Below, piece by piece: positions 28,153 through 37,323 of a stretch of DNA of 64,000 bases; positions within the stretch are counted from its first letter, which is position 1, and each line of letters begins with the position of its first letter. The notes under the pieces were generated by a model, which saw only the letters and a list, made by a program, of their open reading frames with translations, had not been told where the DNA came from and made no database searches. The stretch comes from Microbaculum marinum (GTDB taxonomy: Bacteria; Pseudomonadota; Alphaproteobacteria; Rhizobiales; Tepidamorphaceae). The translations under genes and the position numbers were made by a program. The stretch lies in NCBI RefSeq assembly GCF_042646165.1, contig NZ_JBHRTC010000007.1. One strand, given 5' to 3'.

Positions 28153-29391
28153 ATGCCCAAACTGTCTCGTCGTGATTTCCTCCGCACAGCCGCCGCAGCA
28201 GGCGCGGCGTCGGCGCTTCCGCTGCCTTTCGCCGCCCATGCGGCCGACGACGCGATCCTTGTCGGAGGGCTGCACGACCTGTCGGGCCCTATCGACTTCG
28301 CCGGCATTCCCATGAACCAGATCATGCAGCTCGCGGTCGAGGAGATAAACGCGTCCGGAGGCGTGCTGGGCCGCGAGGTCAAGGCGGTCGTCTACGACCC
28401 GCAGTCGAACATGTCGATGTACTCGCAGTACGCGACGCAGATGGCGCTGAAGGACAAGGTCGCCGTCGTGCAGGGCGGGATAACGTCCGCGTCGCGGGAG
28501 ACGATCCGGCCGATCTTCCATCGCTTCAAGACCCTTTACTTCTACAACACGCTCTACGAGGGCGGCGTCTGCGACCGCAACGAGGTCAGCCTCGGCACGA
28601 CCCCGGCGCAGACCGTCGAGAAGCTCGTGCCCTACGTGATGAACCTCTGGGGCAAGAAGGTCTACACGGTCGCGGCCGACTACAACTACGGCCAGATCAC
28701 CGCGGCCTGGGTGAAGCGCTTCGTCGAGGAGAACGGCGGCGAAGTGGTCGAGACCGAGTTCTTCCCGCTCGACGTCACCCAGTTCGGCTCGACGATCTCG
28801 AAGATCCAGGCCGCCGCGCCCGACATCCTGATGAGCGTGCTGGTCGGCACCGGGCATCTCGGCTTCTACCGCCAGTGGGCGGCGGCCGGCATGAAGGACA
28901 AGATCCCGATGGCCTCGACGACGTTCGGGGCGGCCGGGGCCGAGCCGATCATCATGACGCCGGAGGAGGCCAACGGCATCGTCACCTGCTACGGCTACTA
29001 CCCGACCATCGACAGCACCGCCAACAAGGACTGGCTGGCGCTCGTCAAGGACCGCTATCCCGAAGACACCCCGATCCTCAGCGAGCTTTCCGAGTGCACC
29101 TGGGAAGGCATGATGATCTGGGCCGACGCGGTCAACGAGGCCGGGACGCTCGACCGCGAGCCGGTGCTCGAGGTGATCGAGAGCGGCAAGACCTACGACA
29201 TGCCGGCCGGCAAGGTCTCCATCGACCCGAAGACTCATCACGCCATCCGCGACGTCTACATCGCCGACCTGCAGGACCGCGTCTTCGAGATCAAGGAGAA
29301 GTTCGAGCAGGTCCAGCCCGCCGACACGCAGGGGGTCTGCAACCTCGAAGAGACGCCGGACGCCAACGTCCACCACGAGATCTCGCTGTGA
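28153..29391 (+). CDS. ABC transporter substrate-binding protein, urea/short-chain-amide type
   Basis: The 412-residue protein carries a twin-arginine signal (SRRDFLRTAAAAG) ending AHA|ADDA. A type-I periplasmic binding fold of the branched-chain/urea family (UrtA/FmdD-like) follows: LVGGLHDLSGPIDFAGIPM, VQGGITSASRE, YFYNTLYEGGVCDRNEV, and a C-terminal half with TYDMPAGKVSIDPKTHHAIRDVY. It would capture amide or urea and hand it to the next two permeases. Tat export implies folding in the cytoplasm. It is followed by a strong hairpin and heads a co-directional run of ten genes ending with UreD. Confidence 0.93.
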   Translation: MPKLSRRDFLRTAAAAGAASALPLPFAAHAADDAILVGGLHDLSGPIDFAGIPMNQIMQLAVEEINASGGVLGREVKAVVYDPQSNMSMYSQYATQMALKDKVAVVQGGITSASRETIRPIFHRFKTLYFYNTLYEGGVCDRNEVSLGTTPAQTVEKLVPYVMNLWGKKVYTVAADYNYGQITAAWVKRFVEENGGEVVETEFFPLDVTQFGSTISKIQAAAPDILMSVLVGTGHLGFYRQWAAAGMKDKIPMASTTFGAAGAEPIIMTPEEANGIVTCYGYYPTIDSTANKDWLALVKDRYPEDTPILSELSECTWEGMMIWADAVNEAGTLDREPVLEVIESGKTYDMPAGKVSIDPKTHHAIRDVYIADLQDRVFEIKEKFEQVQPADTQGVCNLEETPDANVHHEISL

Positions 29392-29395
29392 TGGC

Positions 29396-29425
29396 GGCCG
29401 CCGGTCCGCGTGACGACCGGCGGCC
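29396..29425 (+). promoter_or_regulatory. Intercistronic hairpin after the amide-binding protein gene
   Basis: GGCCGCCGGTC and GACCGGCGGCC form a perfect 11-bp stem with an 8-base loop in the 67-bp gap before the permease gene. There is no T-run. As with the hairpin in the peptide operon, it may stabilise the binding-protein mRNA and set the ratio of binding protein to membrane parts. Confidence 0.6.
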
Positions 29426-29458
29426 AACCCTTACGACCGGCACCGGGAACCGCCGCTG

Positions 29459-30325
29459 ATGGATTTTGCACTTGTCGTCGTCGTCGAGATCGCGCGCGCC
29501 ATCGCCTGGCTCGTCCTGCTCTCGGCGGGTCTGGCCATCATCTTCGGGATGATGCGCGTCATCAACATCGCCCACGGCGAGTTTCTCATGCTCGGCGGCT
29601 ACACGGTGATCATGGCGACCAAGGCCGGCTTCAACCTGTGGCTGGCGATCCTGGTGTTCGCGCCGCTGGTGGTCGGCATCTTCGGGATCGTGGTGGAACG
29701 GGTCATCATCCGCTTCCTGTACGGCCGGCTACTCGACTCGCTGCTGGCGACATGGGGCCTGTCGCTGCTGATGGCCGGCGGTGTCACCATGCTGTTCGGC
29801 AACACCGTCGAGGGCGTGTCGACGCCGCTCGGGGGCCTGACGATCGGTCAGTACCAGATAGCCATCTACAACCTCGTCCTGATCCTCTTCGCGGTGCTCC
29901 TGCTGGTGTCGATCTGGAGCGTGCTGAAGTTCACCAATGCCGGGCTGATCGCCCGTTCGGTGATGCAGAACCCGAACATGGCGCAGGCGCTCGGCGTCAA
30001 CGCGACGCTCGTCTACATGGCGACCTTCGGCATCGGCGCGGCGATCACCGGGCTGGCCGGCGGCCTCATCGCGCCGGTCACCGGCGTCGTCCCATCGATG
30101 GGCGTCAACCTGATCGGCCAGGCGTTCATCACCGTGATCACCGGCGGCGCCTCGGTGGTGGCAGGGACATTGTCGGCGGCCACGACGCTCGGCAGCATCA
30201 GCCAGGCGATCACCTTCGCCGCCGGCCCCGTCTACGGCGACGCAGCCCTTCTCCTCGTCGCCCTGATCCTGCTGCGCATCCTGCCGCAGGGCATCACCGG
30301 CCGCATCTTCACCCGCAGCATCTAG
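29459..30325 (+). CDS. ABC transporter permease, LivH/UrtB type
   Basis: This 288-residue protein has about eight spans and the LivH-family pattern: GLAIIFGMMRVINIAHGEFLMLG at the N-terminus and VMQNPNMAQALGVNATLVYM as the ATPase-contact loop. It forms the import channel with the LivM-type partner 20 bp downstream. The glycine-rich segment GAAITGLAGGLIAPVTGV is also typical. The family handles urea, amides or branched-chain amino acids. Confidence 0.93.
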   Translation: MDFALVVVVEIARAIAWLVLLSAGLAIIFGMMRVINIAHGEFLMLGGYTVIMATKAGFNLWLAILVFAPLVVGIFGIVVERVIIRFLYGRLLDSLLATWGLSLLMAGGVTMLFGNTVEGVSTPLGGLTIGQYQIAIYNLVLILFAVLLLVSIWSVLKFTNAGLIARSVMQNPNMAQALGVNATLVYMATFGIGAAITGLAGGLIAPVTGVVPSMGVNLIGQAFITVITGGASVVAGTLSAATTLGSISQAITFAAGPVYGDAALLLVALILLRILPQGITGRIFTRSI

Positions 30326-30345
30326 GCAGGGACCAGAGACCGCAC

Positions 30346-31401
30346 ATGGAACGCCCACTCATCAAGGACGTCGGCTTTCACGTAATGATCCTGATCGGGC
30401 TGGTGGTCATGTTCGGGGCGCCGTTGGTCTACGATCTCTTCCAGATCATGCAGATCACCCAGTACGTGGTGCTGTCGGTCTATGCCCTGTCGCTGGCCTA
30501 CATCTGGGGCTTCGGCGGCATCCTGTCGTTCGGCCAGTCCTGCTTCTTCGGACTCGGCGGCTACACCTTCGCGGTTGCGTCGATAAACATGGGCGAGACC
30601 ACCCTGCCGTTCGCGCTGGCGTTCATCCTGCCGGCGCTGTTCGGCGCGGCGCTCGGCTACTTCATGTTCTACGGCCGCCTCTCCGACGTCTATCTGGGTG
30701 TCGTCACCCTGGTGGTGACGCTGATCTTCTGGAAGCTGATCAATCACACCGCCGGCCCGGAATACGCCATCGGCGACGCTCGGCTCGGCGGGTTCAACGG
30801 CATCCCCTCGATCCCGATCCTCAACATTCCCGGCCAGCCCGACGCCTGGCTCGATCCCGAGCAGATGTTCGAGGTCTTCATGGCGGTGCTGATCGTCGTC
30901 TATGTCGGCCTCAGGCTGGTCATCGCATCGGATTTCGGCCGGATATCGGTTTCGATCCGCGAGAACGAGACGCGCACGAGTCTGCTCGGCTACGACGTGC
31001 GGCGCCACAAGGTGGTGGTGTTCGCGCTCGGTTCCGGAATCGCGGGAATTTCCGGGGCGATGTGGGCCACCTACCAGACCTTCATCGACCCCAACGCCTT
31101 CAGTCTCGAAATGTCGGCAAAGGCGCTCGTCTGGGTGATGGCCGGCGGCGTCGGCACCCTGGTCGGGCCGATCCTCGCGGTGATCGCGCTGCAGTGGGTG
31201 TCGCTGAAGCTGGGCGAGCTCAACATCATGAACAACTACGTGCTGCTGGGTCTGATTCTCATCCCGCTGGTGCTCGTCCTGCCGCGCGGCCTGGTGCCGT
31301 CGATCCGGATCTGGGCGCTCGATGCGTGGACGATCTGGAAAAGCCGGCAAGGCGACCCCGGCGGCCGTCGCCTGGCCGATCCCAAGCCCGCGGCCGAGTA
31401 G
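30346..31401 (+). CDS. ABC transporter permease, LivM/UrtC type
   Basis: The 351-residue permease has about ten spans and the LivM pattern LAYIWGFGGILSFGQSCFFG, then SIRENETRTSLLGYDVRRHK as the ATPase-docking loop and GAMWATYQTFIDPNAF. ATG 30346 gives the correct family start; the open frame upstream is an alternate reading of the LivH gene. The next ATPase gene follows after 4 bp. Confidence 0.93.
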   Translation: MERPLIKDVGFHVMILIGLVVMFGAPLVYDLFQIMQITQYVVLSVYALSLAYIWGFGGILSFGQSCFFGLGGYTFAVASINMGETTLPFALAFILPALFGAALGYFMFYGRLSDVYLGVVTLVVTLIFWKLINHTAGPEYAIGDARLGGFNGIPSIPILNIPGQPDAWLDPEQMFEVFMAVLIVVYVGLRLVIASDFGRISVSIRENETRTSLLGYDVRRHKVVVFALGSGIAGISGAMWATYQTFIDPNAFSLEMSAKALVWVMAGGVGTLVGPILAVIALQWVSLKLGELNIMNNYVLLGLILIPLVLVLPRGLVPSIRIWALDAWTIWKSRQGDPGGRRLADPKPAAE

Positions 31402-31405
31402 CCTC

Positions 31406-32134
31406 ATGGACGACTTCAAGATCATCCGGACCGAGGGGCTGACCATGCGGTTCGGCGGCGTCACCGCCGTCGACAACGTCGACTTTGCCGTCGACGACGG
31501 CGAACTTCGCTGTCTGCTCGGGCCGAACGGCGCCGGCAAGAGCACCTTCTTCAAGTGCCTCACCGGCCAGCTCACACCGACGCAGGGCACGATCGAGTTC
31601 AAGGGCGCCCGCATCGAGGGGATGAACACCCACGACATCGTGAACCTCGGCATCGGCATCAAGACGCAGGTGCCGAACCTGTTCAACGGGCTGACCGCCT
31701 ACGAGAACGTCCGCATCTCGGCCCGCCGAAAGCATCTCAAGCAGATCGCCGGCGAGAAGGCGATGGAGATGCTCGAACGCTGCGGCGTGGCGGGGCTCGC
31801 CAGGCGGGAGGTCGGGCTGCTGTCGCACGGCCAGCGGCAGCTCGTCGAACTGGCCATGGTGCTTGCGGGCGAGCCGACGCTGGTGCTGCTCGACGAGCCG
31901 GCGGCGGGCATGACCGGCGAGGAACGCGACAGGCTTGCCGGTCTCGTCACCGAGATCGCCAGGAGCGCCTCGGTGATCGTGGTCGAGCACGACATGCAGT
32001 TCATCCGCCAGATCGCCCGTCAGGTCACGGTGTTCCATCGCGGCGCGATCTTCATCGAGGCGCCGGTGGCCGAGATCATGTCGAACCCGGCGGTGCAGGA
32101 AATCTACCTTGGAAAGAGCGCCGATGCTGCTTGA
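31406..32134 (+). CDS. ABC transporter ATP-binding protein, LivG/UrtD type
   Basis: This 242-residue ATPase has Walker A GPNGAGKST near residue 40, the signature LSHGQRQLVELAMVL and Walker B LVLLDEPAAGMT followed by VIVVEHDMQF. MRFGGVTAVDNVDF at the start is typical of LivG. ATG 31406 lies 4 bp after the permease stop. Its end overlaps the next ATPase gene by 11 bp. Confidence 0.94.
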   Translation: MDDFKIIRTEGLTMRFGGVTAVDNVDFAVDDGELRCLLGPNGAGKSTFFKCLTGQLTPTQGTIEFKGARIEGMNTHDIVNLGIGIKTQVPNLFNGLTAYENVRISARRKHLKQIAGEKAMEMLERCGVAGLARREVGLLSHGQRQLVELAMVLAGEPTLVLLDEPAAGMTGEERDRLAGLVTEIARSASVIVVEHDMQFIRQIARQVTVFHRGAIFIEAPVAEIMSNPAVQEIYLGKSADAA

Positions 32135-32831
32135 AGTCTCGGACCTGAAGGCCGCCTACGGCGTCGTGCCGGCCTTGCACAGGGTCACCTTTCACGCCGC
32201 CGCCGGAGAGGTGGTCGGCATCCTCGGCCACAACGGCATGGGCAAGACGACGCTGCTGCGCTCGATCATGGGCTTCGTCAGCGTCACCGGCGGCGACATC
32301 AGGTTCGAGGGAAGGTCGATCAGGGGGCTGCCGGTCCACCAGCGCGCGGCGCTCGGTATCGGCCTCGTTCCTCAGGGCCGCGAGATCTTTCCCAACCTGA
32401 CGGTCGAGGAGAACCTGATGGTCGGCGTGGCCGCCGCGAAGGGAGACATCGCCGCCCGCGTCGCCGATGCCCTGCGCATGTTTCCTCGCCTCGAGCGGCT
32501 GATGGACCGGCGCGGCGGCGCCCTGTCCGGCGGCGAGCAGCAACTGCTCGCGCTCGCCCGCTGCCTGTGCCGGCAGCCCAAGCTGATGCTGCTCGACGAG
32601 CCGACCGAGGGCATCCAGCCGTCGATCATCGACGAGATCGCCGAGACGCTCCAGCTGCTCGCCGAGCAGAGCGAGATCACGATCGTGCTGGTCGAACAGA
32701 ACCTCGACTTCATCACCGGCCTCGCCGAGCGCGTCTACGCCATCTCGAACGGGATCCTCGACAGCGAGATCCCGCGCGAGCGGCTCTCCGACAGCCGGGC
32801 GGTGAGCGAGTACATGGGCTTTGCCGCCTGA
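32124..32831 (+). CDS. ABC transporter ATP-binding protein, LivF/UrtE type
   Basis: The 235-residue ATPase begins MLLEVSDLKAAYGVVPALH. It has Walker A GHNGMGKTT, signature LSGGEQQLLALARCL and Walker B LMLLDEPTEGIQPS. The EGIQPSII segment is a LivF/UrtE feature. ATG 32124 overlaps the LivG gene by 11 bp; an upstream TTG at 32109 would add five residues. It completes the ABC importer. Confidence 0.94.
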   Translation: MLLEVSDLKAAYGVVPALHRVTFHAAAGEVVGILGHNGMGKTTLLRSIMGFVSVTGGDIRFEGRSIRGLPVHQRAALGIGLVPQGREIFPNLTVEENLMVGVAAAKGDIAARVADALRMFPRLERLMDRRGGALSGGEQQLLALARCLCRQPKLMLLDEPTEGIQPSIIDEIAETLQLLAEQSEITIVLVEQNLDFITGLAERVYAISNGILDSEIPRERLSDSRAVSEYMGFAA

Positions 32832-32885
32832 GGCTGCCCGAACAGTCCGAACGATACCAAGCGTAACGAACCAGGGAGACAGGCC

Positions 32886-34400
32886 ATGGCCGTGCAAATG
32901 CCCACCGAAGCCCAGGTGAAATCGATCGCCGAGGAACTGGGTTTCACGCTCAGCCCCGAGGACGTCACTTCGTTCCGGGGGATGATGGGCGACTATGTCG
33001 GCGCCTACAACATCGTCGACAAGATGCCGGACGCGCTGCCCGAGGTCACCTATCCGCGCACGCCCGGCTACCGGCCCGGACCGCAGGAAAACCCGCTCAA
33101 CGCCTGGTACGTGAAGTCCACCGTCAAGGGATCCGGCACGGGTCCGCTGGCGGGCAAGACGGTCGCCCTGAAGGACAACGTCATGCTCGCCGGCGTGCCG
33201 ATGATGAACGGCTCGTCGACGCTCGAGGGCTACGTGCCCGACGTCGATGCGACCGTCGTGACGCGCCTGCTGGATGCCGGCGCCACCATCACCGGAAAGG
33301 TCCACTGCGAGTGTTTCTGCCTGTCGGGCGGCAGCCATACCAGCGCGCTCGGCCCCGTCCACAATCCCCGCAAGATGGGCTACAGCGCCGGCGGCTCGTC
33401 GTCCGGTTCGGCGGCCGTGGTGGCCACCGGCGAGGTCGACATGGCGATCGGCGGGGACCAGGGCGGTTCGATCCGCATTCCCTCCGCCTATTCCGGCACG
33501 GTCGGCATGAAGGGAACCTGGGGCCTCGTTCCCTATACCGGCGTGATGCCGATCGAGATCTACTTCGACCACACCGGCCCGATCACCCGCACGGTCGCCG
33601 ACAACGCTCTGTTCATGGAGACGCTGGCCGGCCCGGACGGCTACGACTCGCGCCAGACGAACTGCAAGACGGCGACATACACGGAGTATCTCGACAAGGG
33701 GGTGGCCGGCCTCAGGATCGGCGTCCTGAAGGAGGGCTTCGGCCATCCCGTCTCGGAGCCCGACGTCGACGAAAAGGTGATGGCGGCGGCCAGGCGGTTC
33801 GAGGATCTCGGCGCCACCGTCGAGGAGGTCTCGATCCCGATGCACCTGACGGGTCCGGCGATCTGGGCACCGATCGGCCTCGAGGGGCTGACCCAGACGA
33901 TGATGCTCGGCGACGGCTACGGCACCAGCCGCCAGGACCTCTACGTCACCTCGCTCATGGACTACCACCGGGGCTGGCGCCGCCGGGCCGACGAACTGTC
34001 GGAGACGCTCAAGCTGACGATGCTGTTCGGCGCCTACGCCGACAAGATGTACGGCAAGCGCTACTACGGCAAGGCCGTGAACCTGACCGGCAAGCTGCGG
34101 GCGGCCTACGACGCGGCGCTGGAATCGTACGACATGCTGCTGATGCCGACGCTGCCGCTGAAGGCGACCAAGCTGCCCGAGCCTGACGCTCCGCGCGAGG
34201 AGTACTGCATGCGGGCCTTCGAGATGCTGTCCAACACCTCGCCCTTCAACATCAGCCACCACCCGGCGATTTCCGTGCCCTGCGGGCTGTCCGACGATCT
34301 GCCGATCGGCATGCAGCTCGTCGGCCGGATGTGGGAGGAGGGGACGCTGTACCAGGCCGCGAACGCGTTCGAGCAGTCCGGCGACTGGACGACCTTCTAG
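32886..34400 (+). CDS. Amidase 1, amidase-signature family, nitrile-hydratase-associated type
   Basis: The 504-residue cytoplasmic enzyme hydrolyses amides to carboxylic acids and ammonia. The catalytic triad is visible: Lys96 in VALKDNVM, cis-Ser171 in YSAGGSSSGS and nucleophile Ser195 in GGDQGGSIRIP. These positions match the numbering known for the Rhodococcus nitrile-pathway amidase. The N-terminal helical extension (1-70, with NPLNAWYV) is also shared with that group. No nitrile hydratase lies in the window. It follows the ABC genes by 54 bp, with AGGGAGAC ahead of the ATG, and precedes a paralogue by 11 bp. Confidence 0.94.
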   Translation: MAVQMPTEAQVKSIAEELGFTLSPEDVTSFRGMMGDYVGAYNIVDKMPDALPEVTYPRTPGYRPGPQENPLNAWYVKSTVKGSGTGPLAGKTVALKDNVMLAGVPMMNGSSTLEGYVPDVDATVVTRLLDAGATITGKVHCECFCLSGGSHTSALGPVHNPRKMGYSAGGSSSGSAAVVATGEVDMAIGGDQGGSIRIPSAYSGTVGMKGTWGLVPYTGVMPIEIYFDHTGPITRTVADNALFMETLAGPDGYDSRQTNCKTATYTEYLDKGVAGLRIGVLKEGFGHPVSEPDVDEKVMAAARRFEDLGATVEEVSIPMHLTGPAIWAPIGLEGLTQTMMLGDGYGTSRQDLYVTSLMDYHRGWRRRADELSETLKLTMLFGAYADKMYGKRYYGKAVNLTGKLRAAYDAALESYDMLLMPTLPLKATKLPEPDAPREEYCMRAFEMLSNTSPFNISHHPAISVPCGLSDDLPIGMQLVGRMWEEGTLYQAANAFEQSGDWTTF

Positions 34401-34411
34401 GGAGCGCGACG

Positions 34412-35932
34412 ATGGTTCAGGCAACGAAACCGACGATCGGCGAGATCATCGACATCGGCACCGCGCTCGGCGCTCACTATTCCGACGAGGACGCCGCGTT
34501 CATCTCCGAGATCATCACGCCGCTGGTGGTCAATGCCGGGCAGGTGCTCAGCATGCCCGACTACCTGCCGGAGGTGAAATATCCGCGCACGATCGGCTAC
34601 CGGCCCGAGGGCAACGAGAACCCGCTCAACGCCTGGTACTACAAGTCCGAGATCAAGGGTGCGCCCGAGGGCCCGCTGGCGGGCAAGACGGTGGCGCTGA
34701 AGGACAACGTGCTGCTGGCCGGCGTTCCGTGCATGAACGGGGCGTCGGTCCTGCAGCAATACGTCCCTGAGGTCGACGCCACCGTCGTGACCCGGCTGCT
34801 GGATGCCGGCGCGACGATCCTCGGCAAGGCGCACTGCGAATATTTCTGCCTGTCCGGATCGAGCTACACGTCCGACATCGCCCCCGTCGAAAACGCGCGC
34901 AAGCCGGGCTATTCGGCCGGCGGATCGTCGAGCGGGTCGGCGGCGCTGGTCGCGGCGGGCGAGGTCGACATGGCGGTCGGCGGCGACCAGGGCGGGTCGA
35001 TCCGGATGCCGGCGTCCTTCTGCGGCATCGTCGGCCTGAAGCCGACCCACGGCCTCGTGCCCTATACCGGCATCATGTCGATGGAGGTCTCCATCGACCA
35101 TACCGGGCCAATGACCGCGAACGTCGCCGACAACGCGCTGATGCTGGAGACGCTGGCCGGCGAGGACGGCTGGGACATCCGCCAGCGCAACGTCGTGACC
35201 CATCCCTACACGACCTTCGTCGACAAGGGCGTCGAGGGGATGAGGATCGGGATCCTGAAGGAGGGCTTCGGCCGGCCGGAGAGCGATCCGGAGGTAGACG
35301 AGAAGGTGCGGACGGCAGCCGCGAAGTTCGCCGAGCTCGGCGCCGTGGTGGAGGAGGTCTCTGTGCCGATGCACGACGAGATCGCCGTCATCTTCCTGCC
35401 GATGATCGCGGAAGGCATGGTGCGGCAACTCACCTTCGGCGCCGGCCTCGGCTCTGGACTTGCGGGATTCTATCCGCCGAGCCTCCTGCACAAGAACCAG
35501 GACAACGGCCTCAGGGCAGACGAGTTTCCCGATACGGTGAAGGCGCTGTCGACGCTCGGCACCTACGTCATGAACAAGTGGGGCGGCCGCATCTACGCCC
35601 GCGGCCAGAACATGCGGCCGTGGTTCGTCAAGCGCTACGCCGACGTGTTCGAGACCTACGACCTGCTGCTGATGCCGACAACCGCGATGCCGGCGGTCAA
35701 GCTGCCCGAGGCCGACTGGTCACGCCAGCAGGTGATCGAGCGGGCCTGGTGCATGCTCGGCAATACCATGCCCTACGACTACACCGGCCACCCGGCCATC
35801 TCGATTCCCTGCGGGATGACGTCGGAGGGGCTGCCGGTCGGATTGCAGCTGGTTGCCACTCACTTCAACGAGCCGGCGATTTACAAGGCCGCCGGTGCCT
35901 TCGAGGCGTCCACCGACTGGATGACGCCGTGA
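34412..35932 (+). CDS. Amidase 2, amidase-signature family, paralogue of amidase 1
   Basis: The 506-residue paralogue has Lys97, cis-Ser172 and Ser196 in the same motifs (ALKDNVLL, YSAGGSSSGS, GGDQGGSIRMP). The two amidases are clearly homologous over their whole length but differ in the substrate-lining C-terminal half (residues about 330-460) and in N-terminal residues 1-45. They probably arose by tandem duplication and diverged to accept different amides. ATG 34412 follows a GGAG site. The gene ends 31 bp before ureF. Confidence 0.94.
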   Translation: MVQATKPTIGEIIDIGTALGAHYSDEDAAFISEIITPLVVNAGQVLSMPDYLPEVKYPRTIGYRPEGNENPLNAWYYKSEIKGAPEGPLAGKTVALKDNVLLAGVPCMNGASVLQQYVPEVDATVVTRLLDAGATILGKAHCEYFCLSGSSYTSDIAPVENARKPGYSAGGSSSGSAALVAAGEVDMAVGGDQGGSIRMPASFCGIVGLKPTHGLVPYTGIMSMEVSIDHTGPMTANVADNALMLETLAGEDGWDIRQRNVVTHPYTTFVDKGVEGMRIGILKEGFGRPESDPEVDEKVRTAAAKFAELGAVVEEVSVPMHDEIAVIFLPMIAEGMVRQLTFGAGLGSGLAGFYPPSLLHKNQDNGLRADEFPDTVKALSTLGTYVMNKWGGRIYARGQNMRPWFVKRYADVFETYDLLLMPTTAMPAVKLPEADWSRQQVIERAWCMLGNTMPYDYTGHPAISIPCGMTSEGLPVGLQLVATHFNEPAIYKAAGAFEASTDWMTP

Positions 35933-35963
35933 GGTCTTTTCGCCGGGGCCAGTCGAGGCCGTC

Positions 35964-36620
35964 ATGACCCGATCCCTGCTCCTGGCGATGCAGATTGCCG
36001 ACAGCTCGTTCCCGAGCGGGGCGTTCGCGTTCTCCTGGGGCGCGGAAGCCGCGCTGGCGGACGGGATGTTGAGCCGGGGAAGTTTCGGAAGCTGGCTGGC
36101 GGTCGAGATGCTGCAGCGCTGGCACCGCTTCGACCGGCGGGTCGTCGCGCGCGCCTGGCACTGCCGGGGAGGCGAGCTGGAGGCATGGGACGGCGAGGTC
36201 GACACGCTGTTCTGGGCGGAGAGCCACCGCGCCCGGTCGATCCGGGCGGGGTCGGCATTCCTGACCGGGGCGGCGCGGATGGACGACAGGGCTGCACAGG
36301 ATATCCGGGCGGCGACCGCTGCGGGCCGGATGCGCGGCCACGGGTCCGTTGCGCAAGGCGCCGTTTTCGCCTCGATGGGCCTCTCGATCGAGCTGGCGCT
36401 CACCGTCTCGGCGCACGCCACCGCGCAGGGACTGGCGTCCGCCGCCATACGGCTCGGGATGATCTCGGCCATCGACGCGCAGCGGGCCTATTCGGACCTG
36501 CGTCCGGCGCTCGCCGACGCGCTCGCGCCGCCCGATGCCGCGGAACGGCCGTCCGCGTTCGCGCCGATTTCCGAAATCGCCATGTTGCGGCCGGCCGAGA
36601 GCCGGCTGTTTGCCAACTGA
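35964..36620 (+). CDS. ureF: Urease accessory protein UreF
   Basis: This 218-residue protein shows UreF hallmarks: LLLAMQIADSSFPSGAFAFS at the N-terminus, FWAESHRARSIRAGSAFL and the late SAAIRLGMISAIDAQR. UreF binds UreD and gates GTP-dependent nickel insertion by UreG. Here it is the first urease gene of the operon, an unusual place, directly after two amidase genes. UreG, its usual partner, is not in the window. Confidence 0.9.
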   Translation: MTRSLLLAMQIADSSFPSGAFAFSWGAEAALADGMLSRGSFGSWLAVEMLQRWHRFDRRVVARAWHCRGGELEAWDGEVDTLFWAESHRARSIRAGSAFLTGAARMDDRAAQDIRAATAAGRMRGHGSVAQGAVFASMGLSIELALTVSAHATAQGLASAAIRLGMISAIDAQRAYSDLRPALADALAPPDAAERPSAFAPISEIAMLRPAESRLFAN

Positions 36621-36630
36621 AGGCAGTCCC

Positions 36631-37323
36631 ATGAACCTGACGCCGACGGAACTGGAACGCCTGACGATCTTCACCGCGGCGGAACTGGCGCGCCGCTACC
36701 GAGGAGAGGGCGTCCGCCTGAGCCTGCCGGAGGCAACCGCGCTGATCGCCGACGAGATCCTGCTCGCCGCGCGCAAGGGGATGCAGCATCCCGAGCTGGT
36801 GGCGATGGCGGCGACTATCCTGACCGCCGGGGAGGTGGAGGCCGGCGTTCCGCAGATGCTGCGCACCCTGTCGGTCGAGGTGTCGATGGCGGAAGGCACC
36901 AAGCTGGTCACGATCTTCGATCCGATCGCGCCGGGCGCCGACGACGGACCGGCGCCGGGCGAGGTCATCCCGATGGACGGGGAGATCGAGATCAACGCAG
37001 GCCGCGAACGGGTCGAGGTCGAGGTTCTCAATACTGGCGACCGGACCATCCAGGTTCGTTCGCACGCGCATTTCTTCGAGGTGAACCGGGCGCTTCGCTT
37101 CGACCGCCGGGCGGCCTTCGGCATGCGGCTCGACCGGCCGGCCGGCGGCGGCGAGCGCTTCGATCCCGGCATCGCCAGGACGGTGACGCTCGTTCCCTAT
37201 GGCGGGGCGCGGAGGATCAGCGGGTTCTCGATGCTGACCGAGGGCCAGGCCGACGACCCGGCGGTGCGGGAGGCGGCATTCGCCCGGGCGGCGGCCTCCG
37301 GTCATCTGGAGGAGACGCCATGA
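36631..37323 (+). CDS. ureAB: Fused urease gamma-beta subunit (UreA-UreB)
   Basis: The 230-residue protein joins UreA (about 1-100: MNLTPTELERLTIFTAAELA, MLRTLSVEVSMAEGTKLVT) to UreB (about 108-210: GEVIPMDGEIEINAGRERVE, TIQVRSHAHFFEVNRALRFD). A linker of about ten residues connects them. A 20-residue tail after the UreB core is extra. Gamma-beta fusions are known, for example in Helicobacter UreA, but bacterial ureases more often have separate genes. It overlaps ureC by 4 bp. The protein would form the structural shell around UreC. Confidence 0.93.
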   Translation: MNLTPTELERLTIFTAAELARRYRGEGVRLSLPEATALIADEILLAARKGMQHPELVAMAATILTAGEVEAGVPQMLRTLSVEVSMAEGTKLVTIFDPIAPGADDGPAPGEVIPMDGEIEINAGRERVEVEVLNTGDRTIQVRSHAHFFEVNRALRFDRRAAFGMRLDRPAGGGERFDPGIARTVTLVPYGGARRISGFSMLTEGQADDPAVREAAFARAAASGHLEETP

